Below, piece by piece: positions 17,597 through 25,000 of a stretch of 25,000 nucleotides of DNA. The stretch lies in contig RPFO01000196.1 in the NCBI GenBank assembly GCA_009746045.1, positions 1 to 25,000 on the forward strand, in the 5' to 3' direction. The notes under the pieces are model-generated. The model did not search any database and was not told the DNA's origin. It saw only the letters and a list, made by a program, of their open reading frames with translations. Position numbers and translations under genes: made by a program. Position 1 is the stretch's first letter; each line of letters opens with the position of its first letter. Source of the stretch: Mesostigma viride. Lineage: Eukaryota > Streptophyta > Mesostigmatophyceae > Mesostigmatales > Mesostigmataceae.

Positions 17597-18745
17597 GCTT
17601 TGGCCAGGTTGGCAAATACGTGCGTACTGTCAAAATAAATACGGCAATCAATACGCATTTTTTTGGCCCTGACGTATTATACGCGTATTTTGTTAGGAAT
17701 ACGTGACTTGGACTTAGAAATTTTGGAGGTTCGAGCTGGGGCAGGGCTTGGCGCCAGGCCAACCGGACCGTGGCACGTCGTCTACCTTCACCAAGATTTT
17801 CTACTATGAACTAGGCTTTTCGCAAGTCCAGTTTATGACTTGGCAGTTGGCAAGCTAGCTGAAATTACACGGAGAGAGACGAGAGTGGCAGCACGATGAA
17901 AATGCCAGCTGTGCTGGGAACGTGGTACATAAAAACAGGCACATATCATTACATGTCTGTACATATCTGTACATATCATTATTCATTAATATTGCATGGC
18001 GGTGTGCCATTGGATTTTGCGCTGAGGGCAAACGTGTTTTTGCAGCCATGCCACAAAAAGGGCCGGAGCATAAAGTTGTAGCAAAAAAAACTGTTTTGGT
18101 GAAGGATGCTCTGGGGAAAACGGTTTCGCAGCTGAAGTTTAGCTGCTCATTTTGCGGCCACAATTTTACCAGTGGCGATGGCAAGCAGATTAGTGCGACC
18201 CGGATGCGCGCACATTTTGCGGGCATCGCAGGGCAGGGCATAGATGCTTGCCTTGACGCAAAGATTGGGCAGAAACGGAGGTTAGAATTCCAGGAGTTGT
18301 GGAGCAAGAAGGCCGGGCTGAAGGCGAGGAAGCAGCAGCACCTTAGCTTCAGGACAATGGCGGAGAGCGGCCACGGGCGCCTTGCTTCGGGGTCGGCCGT
18401 TGTATATGTTGTCCTATTGATATATATGGAATGCATGCCAATAGTGGAGCTGTTTATGTGGTTGTTAAAAAAATTATTCATTCATGACTCATTTTGAAAT
18501 AGTCGATGATAGCTGGTCGTCTCATTCATGGTAATGGTTGTCAGTGTGCTCCGCACCTAATTGCCATGAGTGATATCCATGCATAACTATGCCCCTAAGG
18601 CCTAAACCCTAAAGGCCCATTCAAAACCATGCTGCACACTGCCACGTATTCTGGTGACGTATTCTGCCAGGCTCCACGTATATACTCGTATTTTGGAGGC
18701 CGACGTATTTGACGTACCGACGTACTGGCCAACCTGTGGCTTTGG
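17597..18745 (+). mobile_element. hAT-like DNA transposon, 1.13 kb
   Basis: The ends are inverted: CAGGTTGGCAAATACG at 17605 and, on the other strand, CAGGTTGGCCAGTACG ending near 18736. The repeat GCTTTGG flanks both sides (17597-17603 and 18739-18745), extending to 8 bp with one mismatch, which fits the 8-bp duplications of hAT elements. About 100 bp inside each end is studded with AATACG/CGTATT motifs in inverted order, a typical subterminal array. The only coding part is a BED zinc-finger ORF; the catalytic hATC region is missing, so it is non-autonomous. Confidence 0.7.
18048..18497 (+). CDS. BED zinc-finger protein fragment of hAT transposase
   Basis: 149 codons from ATG 18048. A BED finger is visible: Cys33 and Cys36 (FSCSFCGHNF), the ATRMRAHFAGIAGQG block with His56, and Cys68. 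In plant-type hAT transposases this N-terminal finger binds the element ends. It is followed by a basic segment (KIGQKRRLEFQELWSKKAG). After about residue 105 the sequence becomes hydrophobic (VVLLIYMECMPIVELFMWLL) and no longer resembles a transposase, so it probably reads into non-coding DNA or past a missed donor. The bases before the ATG (GTGTTTTTGCAG) resemble a splice acceptor, so the true start may lie in an earlier exon. The dimerisation and DDE domains are absent. It could be a defective element or a DNA-binding repressor form. Confidence 0.6.
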   Translation: MPQKGPEHKVVAKKTVLVKDALGKTVSQLKFSCSFCGHNFTSGDGKQISATRMRAHFAGIAGQGIDACLDAKIGQKRRLEFQELWSKKAGLKARKQQHLSFRTMAESGHGRLASGSAVVYVVLLIYMECMPIVELFMWLLKKLFIHDSF

Positions 18746-18788
18746 ACTCGCATGTCCCACGCATGCCCAAAAGCCTGAAAAAGTGACT

Positions 18789-20506
18789 TTAACCCCTAAT
18801 TGTGGGCAGAAATACTGCTGATGCATCGGCTGTAACTTCACCATTTTGTAAACCACCCCACAACCAACCTACCAACATCCAAGGGCTGTCCTTGGGGTTC
18901 GAGGATGCCCATGACTTGCCCTTCGGGTTGAGCTATCACAAGGGGCCCGCATATCTGCAGGGTAGACCATATAAAACTACCGTCAAAGGATGTAGGAGGG
19001 TCAAGACGCGCGTTTTCATTCTTGGTAGATTGTGTATCTTGAATAATGTAATAAGACCTAGGCACCTACCACTTCAGGGATGATAAACAATTAGTTGCCA
19101 AGAACAGTTTGAGCCGTTGGGGTTATCATTTGGTTGGGTATACCAGCAGTTACACCCAGTGCAGCCTAAAGGGGTACCGTTGGTAAAAAGCAACCAAGGG
19201 GGTAGGGGTGGGCATACTACCTACTAATATGGCCACCAACCATGCCATATGTTACATTTCCCTTCCACAATGATGGGGAAACCTCACTGCATCATGACAC
19301 AGCTCTTACATAGCACCTATGTGCAGTGCCACCTTGTCCATGCTCGTAGGTAACGCGGTACGGATTCCCTATGTACGCAAGGCATGCATTCTAGGAGGCG
19401 ACCACCAACAAACTAGTGATGTTAAGCCTATTTCAGCTTGCCCTAGCAAGGATAAAGTAGGCCTAAGCTGCTGTATAGCTTGCCAGGTGATGGCCAGCAC
19501 ACCTGGTGGCACATGCTGTCAATGGGAAGCTTTTGCTCACCAGTTACATCCTTGACATGATGCCACATAGACCAGCCAACTGCCTCACACTCTTGCAATA
19601 TGTGTGTGGGAAATGTATAACAAACATATATTTAGGTATTCAAACCCATACAACCTCTAAAACCATCACACTGTGGTGCCCAGGTCAACTGCCTGAGGGA
19701 AGCATCTAAGAATGGTGTTTTAGGTTAAGGGGCCAAGCCATGGTCAAGAAAGAGCATGAATAATTTAGAAAGAATGTGCTACACAAGCTAGAACGTATAC
19801 ACAAAACGTCATACATCGACAAGAAAACGACATCTCTGACAGCTTTACCTGGCATGGCTGGCATTAACTTGGCCCAGGCGGTGGCCGCAAAATGGCGCAT
19901 TGCGGCACACCAAAGTTGTGCAGCATGGTCGCTAGATTCGGCGATTTCTGGCCACCCTTGCACGTTTACGACTACAAATCATCATAAAACGTAAAAGGAA
20001 GCCGATATATCCTTTGAAATACGCCGGAAAGATATTGCTGTCAACGTTTCTATCGTCCGGCCTGATCGCAGTTTTTTCCAGCAAGAACTCTGGCGACACC
20101 CATCAAATGGCATTCCCGCGAACCAAAAATTGGCCTGTATCATCTTTAGGACGTATAAAATCAATGCCCTGAGTTTGGTCAGAAAATTCGAACGAAAGCG
20201 TAAATGCCATGCGTGGGCGCAAGCCGCCATGGCCAGGTCGTCGTTTTCCGGAATGCACGTTGTACGTGAAAAAGTACCCTGACCCCTTGTACTTTGACCG
20301 GCCAGAACACCTCTATAACTTTGTCAGAAGTATGCCAACCCTACTACCATGATGTGAGGAAAATTATAAACTTTCGATCTTCTCAGCTAAACGTTTCCTA
20401 ATTCTAAATAGTTTTCGCGGCATTTGGTCCCCCGAGAAGGGGCCGACGCGTCGGCTGTAACTCAGTTTTAGGCGGAAAATCGGCAGCCAGACCATTTAGG
20501 GGTTAA
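18789..20506. mobile_element. Possible piggyBac-like element with TTAA duplications
   Basis: TTAA at 18789-18792 is followed by CCCCTAAT. ATTTAGGGG at 20494-20502 is followed by TTAA at 20503-20506. TTAA duplication with ends starting CCC is the piggyBac pattern. The inverted repeat is short (7 bp perfect). A direct repeat, TCGGCTGTAACT, lies inside each end (about 18825 and 20450). No transposase domain is recognised in the 1.7-kb interior, where open frames reach about 93 codons. A chance match of the ends cannot be excluded. Confidence 0.35.
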
Positions 20507-21444
20507 GCGCTTTTTTAGCATTTCAAGGATGCAGCATGGGAATTCAACCTTTCAGCATCACTTTCTGCAAAGCACCTTTTGCGAAACTAACACTTATAGC
20601 AGTTAGAAAGCGTGATTCCAAGCTTGAGCGCACCATGTGTAGGCACATAGGCCATGCTTGTCCACTATACCTCTCTATCAACCACTCTAGGTAGGTGGTA
20701 ACTAGTTGAAATAGGCTCTGTACAACAAGTTAACGAAACACCTTTGCTATACAGGGCAAGCCAATCGATGTCTAACTAGCTAGTTAGTCGGACGGCTTGA
20801 TTCATGTGCCCCCAATGGAATGGTCAATCAATCAGGTCATGTCTCTCGCTATAGATATATCAAGTGTATCAAGCCATAAAGGATACATTCATACTATAAG
20901 CATAGTCTGAGGTTTTCGAGCATTTGCAGGCCATGCAAACGCTGCAGACCTGCAGCAGTGTTGAAGTTTGCTTGGAGCAGCCCACATGCATTGAATATCA
21001 AATGATCAGAAAAATCAACCTTGCTGAGCAAACATAAATGGTGAAGTACAGCTTATTAACCCATTACCAATATGCTTGCCTACCAAGGTGTGGCCAAATT
21101 CCATGTTGGTTATCAGTGGCAATAACAGGTTCTCACATACTTATAGTACGTGCTAGTAAGCACCATCATATAAAAGCAGATGCCACCGAGAATACCAACA
21201 CAAATGTAAAGGGCCGTTATCTCACTTATTAGAAAAGCAACAAAAGATATATCTGGAATGCATTAGACACACATATGCTTCACATCGATGACTCGGCGTA
21301 GCATTTATCCCATGACGCTGGCATGGCGGTGTTGTCCACACTAAAACAGTTAACAGGAACCCAGGAGGTAACGAAGAAGTATTATTTAAGTCCGCATATA
21401 AGACAGGTCACACCGACTCGTACGATTATCTAATCAATAGCAGC

Positions 21445-21790
21445 TTAAAAGCAACCAATAATACCTCCGCAACGCCCCATACCTGACTTCAGCTGGTTCC
21501 AGTCGATGCTCGTAAAGTTTGCACTTTGCGGCATCTCAAAGATGTTGTGAAAGAATTGGTAACTGCCGCAAATAAGGACCGCCTTTGCATGGAAGCGTCG
21601 GGAATGAATGATAATGAAACTTACTGATATAGCGCTCAGCAGTTGCACCGAAAATTGTGCCTTGCAATCCGAACTTGCGGCAAGAAAAATCGCAGTGCTT
21701 TCCATTGCCATTAGGTAGCACATTAAAATCAGTCAGAAAACTGCATGTCCAGTTCTTGAGGAAGCTACCAATCCTGATACGGCATATTTA
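21445..21790 (-). CDS. Possible minus-strand exons inside the large intron
   Basis: Minus strand: an open block after GTATCAG near 21776 reads IGSFLKNWTCSFLTDFNVLP then GKHCDFSCRKFGLQG and ends at a strong donor (A|GTAAGT) near 21625. A second open block from about 21590 (ending NFTSIDWNQLKS) runs to a CAG|GTATGG donor near 21485. The product is unrecognised. It could be a decayed transposon gene. Confidence 0.2.
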
Positions 21791-21995
21791 GGGCAATCAG
21801 GTTATATTTCTTAAGCTTTCCCAGCATAGCCCTCTCCAGAAGCGTAATCCATATTGATGGAGCCGCCATGCATGGCACCTTTGCCAAAAAGGTGGCCTTG
21901 TACCTTGGTTATTGGGCCTGCACTCCGGCAGTGCATTCGATAAGATGGTAGAATTACTAAGCTTTCGCCTATGACAAGTTGACCGCAAGTGGTCT

Positions 21996-22160
21996 GGTGC
22001 ACGCGGGACCGTCGAAACTCGAAACGTCGAAACCTTGGTCGAAACGCGCCTTTGGCGCCAAAAGCGCGCGTGCACCGTATTTTCCGTATTTTTGCGTATT
22101 TTCGCAATACGGCAAAATCTTCGTCCGTAATCCGTATTCCGCGTATTTGCCGTTAAATTG
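21996..22160. repeat. Small inverted-repeat element with CGTATT motifs
   Basis: GGTGCACGCG (21996-22005) and CGCGTGCACC (22067-22076) are a perfect 10-bp inverted repeat. Between them are four CGAAAC units and the palindrome TTTGGCGCCAAA. To the right lie about six CGTATT/AATACG motifs (22076-22147), the same hexamer that fills the ends of the hAT-like element. Confidence 0.45.
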
Positions 22161-22613
22161 CAAAACGTACTTCCTATCACTGGATGGTGGCTGGAAACCA
22201 TGCATTCCCTGAACAGTTCAATGATCATGGACCTCAAACATAGGGCTGCTTGCAAATGGGATGTCACACCGTGTAGATGTAATGTCTGTATTGAAGTGAA
22301 GGGCACTAGGCATTTCCATGGAGTTGATGCTGGCTCAGACTGCGGTTGTGGTGTGCTGAAAACTGCACATCATATGTTCTTTCACCACTTTATCCTGCAT
22401 CAACAACCAGTCTGAGGTTTCCTTGTTATCCTGTACTGTACAGGAACAGGGCTAGCTGACAATGATGATGCCATGTATTGAGTCATATTCTCTAGTTGCA
22501 GCTATGCCTTGGTTTCATCCAAAATGCCCCGTGTGTGGCAGCCGCTGATGATTTCATACTTATTTATAGCACGGGCCTGTTCATGTCTCCCCACGCCATC
22601 GCACCCTGCACAG

Positions 22614-23177
22614 GTCGACGACCTAGAAACAAATGAAGTGGTGGTGGTTCGCATCGACGTCCGGCTGCAATGCCAAGCGTATGCATCCCCGAACCACAGC
22701 CTGCATGCTACCCTGGAGAGCGTAAGGATGGTGGCTCCAGTTCTCGACACACCCAGTGTGATTACGCAGACCATTTCCTTGAACGAGGTCGAAAACATGG
22801 TCGGCATGAACCATGCTCGTACCCTAATGTACAAAACGGTGACCACGGCATCGGGGACTTGCGGTCTGGATGACGTCAATCATTTGACCGCACCAATCGG
22901 CACAATGGTCCAGTTCTGCTTCATGCTGGTGAACCACGGCACACAGGATGCCATCAATGTTACGGCGGAGGACGACATGGGCACTGCCAGCAAGGCTGAT
23001 GATGTCACGCTTGCTTTTCCAGACACGTTCCTGCCAGCTGGCGCGAGCATGGTGGCCACGCTGACCATGGCCATGACTGGCACCGCAAGCACATTTTCAA
23101 ACAGTGCGATGGTGACGTACGCTACTTTTGGAAGTGCTGGCTCCTTGTGGGTCGATACGGACACGGCTGTTGTCTAT
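22614..23177 (+). CDS. Extracellular-matrix-type protein, second exon
   Basis: 188 codons in phase 0, between CTGCACAG|GTC and TAT|GTAAGT. It completes the first repeat (VDDLETNEVVVVRIDVRL) and carries a second. The signature TMVQFCFMLVNHGTQDAINV, with FLPAGASMVATLTMAMTGTA and a final VTYATF strand, reappears in the next exon as TVKFCFTAVNQGTDGRVRI, TITTTMTGATIQ and VTFVTS. The alternating hydrophobic pattern, paired Cys and NxT-type sites suit a secreted beta-sandwich. The family name is not certain; DUF11/CARDB-like is the closest pattern. No membrane segment is present. Neighbouring introns are 5.96 kb and 430 bp. Confidence 0.75.
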
Positions 23178-23607
23178 GTAAGTACTATACCATGATGCTC
23201 TGTGAGCATGATACTATGTAAGCATTATACCATGATACATGCATGTGGTTGCTGCAGGTGTCAAATCTATTTTGGCACCGGTATATTACACCGAATATCC
23301 AGTTTGTTGGTGGTGCAGAAAAATAAAGGTTCATTGTTTTTCCTTGCATGCAACCATCCCCTCGGTTGCATGGTAGCCTGTGTTTCTAAGCTTGTCGACA
23401 CATCGTCACGCCTGTAAGGTTCATGCACCTTGGTCCCTGTAAGCGCACAACTTAGCTGCAAGTTCTGCTTGGTCTTCTGTCTCATTAAAAAGAGACGTGA
23501 CAACAAGTCTATGGGCATAAATTGCACGATGACAAAAAATGCTTACTGATTCCCCTTCATCAACAACACACCCTGCATTCGACATTGAACAATTCTTTGA
23601 TCCACAG

Positions 23608-25000
23608 GTGGACCAGCTCCCCTCCCAGCCCCTTCTCCTGCCCCCACTGCCCCCCTTCTTCTCTCCATCCCAACGCCCCCCGTCCCCCCTATCACCATCT
23701 CTGCAATCACAAGCATCGGATCACCACCCATCGCAACCGCCTACCTTTCCCATATTCCCTGCACCACCCGTGAAACCCATTCACCTGCCAGGCCAATTTT
23801 CAGCGCACCAAACCCAACCCCAACCATCACCACCAGCACTTCTGTCATCTACAGAACCTCCACCACTAGATGGCCGTACTGTCAAATTCTGCTTCACGGC
23901 TGTCAACCAAGGCACTGACGGCAGGGTTCGGATTGAGGCTCAGCAAAACACTGACACATCCAGCACGGAGGTGGACATCACAATGGTCTTCAGCAACATG
24001 TCCTTGGTGGACAACAGCGGCCTACTTGTCACAATCACCACTACCATGACTGGGGCGACAATCCAGAACATAACCGTAACATTCGTAACATCCCCGTCCT
24101 CACCTCCCTTGCCCCCTCCTCCACCACCACCACAACCACCAAAACCACCACCACCGCCGCCGCCACCGCCACCACCACCACCACCGCCACCACCACCACC
24201 ACCACCACCACCACCACCACCACCACCACCACCACCACCACCACCACCACCACCACCACCACCACCACCACCACCACCACCACCACCACCACCACCACCA
24301 CCACCACCACCACCACCGCCACCACCACCACCACCACCACCACCACCCCCACCCCCCCCCCCCACCGCCACCACCGCCGCCACCGCCACCACCACCACCA
24401 CCACCACCTCCACCACCACCACCACCACCACCACCACCACCACCACCACCACCACCACCACCACCACCACCACCACCACCACCCACCACCACCACCACCA
24501 CCACCACCACCACCACCACACCACCACCACCACCACCACCACCACCACCACCACACCTCCACCCCACCACCACCACCACCACCACCACCACCACCACCTC
24601 CACCCCCACCCCACCCCACCCCACCCCACCCCCACCACCGCCACCGCCGCCGCCGCCGCCACCACCACACCACCACCACCACCACCACCACCACCAACAC
24701 CACCACCACCAACCACACCACCACCACCACCACCACACCACCCACCACCACCACCACCACCACCACCACACCACCACCACCACCACCACCACCACCACCA
24801 CCACCACCACCCCCACCACCACCACCACCACCCCACCACCCCCCCCCACCCCCCCCCCCCCCCACCACCCACCCCCCCCCCCCACCCCCCCCCCCCCACC
24901 CCCCCACCCCACCACCCACCCACCCCCCCCACCACCACCACCCCCCCCCCCCCACCCCCACCACCACCACCACCACCACCACCACCACCACCACCACCCC
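23608..25000 (+). CDS. Extracellular-matrix-type protein, third exon, proline tract, runs off window
   Basis: After TCCACAG, 464 codons remain open to the window end. About codons 1-86 form a Pro/Ser/Gln-rich linker (QPLLLPPLPPFFSPSQ). About 87-160 hold another repeat domain matching that of the second exon (DGRTVKFCFTAVNQGTDG). From about codon 165 a proline tract starts (PPLPPPPPPPQPPKPP), encoded by CCA/CCG. In vascular plants and volvocine algae such tracts are hydroxylated and arabinosylated in wall glycoproteins. At 24361 irregular C-runs shift the phase, so the same repeat would encode Thr, then His, then Thr. No stop occurs in any plus frame of CCA repeats, so the true end is unknown. 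The tract may be misassembled. Confidence 0.65.
   Translation, partial: MDQLPSQPLLLPPLPPFFSPSQRPPSPLSPSLQSQASDHHPSQPPTFPIFPAPPVKPIHLPGQFSAHQTQPQPSPPALLSSTEPPPLDGRTVKFCFTAVNQGTDGRVRIEAQQNTDTSSTEVDITMVFSNMSLVDNSGLLVTITTTMTGATIQNITVTFVTSPSSPPLPPPPPPPQPPKPPPPPPPPPPPPPPPPPPPPPPPPPPPPPPPPPPPPPPPPPPPPPPPPPPPPPPPPPPPPPPPPPPPPPPPPPTATTAATATTTTTTTSTTTTTTTTTTTTTTTTTTTTTTTTHHHHHHHHHHHHTTTTTTTTTTTTPPPHHHHHHHHHHHLHPHPTPPHPTPTTATAAAAATTTPPPPPPPPPTPPPPTTPPPPPPHHPPPPPPPPPHHHHHHHHHHHHHHPHHHHHHPTTPPHPPPPPPPTPPPHPPPPTPPPHHPPTPPTTTTPPPPPPPPPPPPPPPPPPP
24112..25000 (+). repeat. CCA trinucleotide repeat
   Basis: About 880 bp of CCA units with scattered CCG, CCT and C-runs reach the window edge. It becomes more irregular after 24590, with long C homopolymers at 24840-24960. 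Frames read on the opposite strand (poly-Gly, poly-Val, poly-Trp) are artefacts. Confidence 0.97.

Larger units (their letters stand above)
16651..22613 (+). other. 5.96-kb intron loaded with mobile elements
   Basis: It starts GTAAGC and ends TGCACAG. It contains a hAT-like element, a possible piggyBac-like element, a small inverted-repeat element near 22000 and a perfect hairpin at 17166-17189. Stretches 16651-17596, 20507-21440 and 22200-22600 show no recognised content. Two tandem 12-bp copies of GGTCAAATTACA lie near 17303-17326. That this is one intron follows from phase and from domain continuity between flanking exons. Two separate genes is the alternative. Confidence 0.5.

Noticed and set aside
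18598-18616. Telomere-type CCTAAACCCTAAA
   Set aside because: Less than two units, inside an intronic transposon.
23940-24997. Long minus-strand frames of Gly, Val and Trp (up to 333 codons)
   Set aside because: They are reverse translations of CCA repeats, which have no stops in any frame.

Overview
The window reads as nuclear DNA of a eukaryote, most likely a green alga or similar protist. There are no bacterial-style operons. Coding blocks are short and joined by GT-AG introns. Retroposons and DNA transposons are dense. The one convincing host gene encodes a wall or extracellular-matrix type protein with beta-sandwich-like repeats and a very long proline tract, as in algal hydroxyproline-rich glycoproteins. 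The lineage is inferred from style, not from a marker gene.

Layout. 1-1701: ten near-identical copies of a 170-bp satellite, probably continuing to the left. 2443-4494: a retroposon on the minus strand carrying only an ORF1-type RNA-binding protein, bounded by an 11-bp target-site duplication (TSD). 4714-6493: about 1.8 kb bounded by palindromic inverted repeats, containing unrecognised minus-strand coding (5484-5808 and perhaps 5029-5463). 6461-9057: the C-terminal ~630 codons of a LINE ORF2 on the minus strand, split by three later retroposon insertions of 287, 344 and 33 bp. Each insertion has an exact TSD, and removing all three restores one reading frame apart from a single 1-base slip. 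9060-10895: no recognised gene. 10896-12408: three more retroposon copies (B1 minus, C plus, B2 plus). 13279-13549: a GGGA microsatellite. 13550-15976: a second copy of a dispersed module and weak ORFs only.

15977 or 16186 to beyond 25000: the host gene on the plus strand. Three exons are well supported (to 16650, 22614-23177, 23608 onward), all joined in phase 0. The 5.96-kb intron between the first two holds a hAT-like element with a BED zinc finger (17605-18738), a possible piggyBac-like element with TTAA duplications (18793-20502) and a small inverted-repeat element near 22000. The last exon runs into about 880 bp of CCA repeats that reach the window edge.

The most distinctive content is the retroposon community. 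Several short families share a 3'-terminal hairpin (CTCC-CAAC-GGAG on the sense strand) followed by tails of repeated TTAA or TTTAA instead of poly(A). One apparently complete copy encodes ORF1 alone. Tiny templated-looking insertions of 33, 22 and 15 bp also carry target duplications. No tRNA, rRNA, CRISPR array or bacterial-type feature was found.
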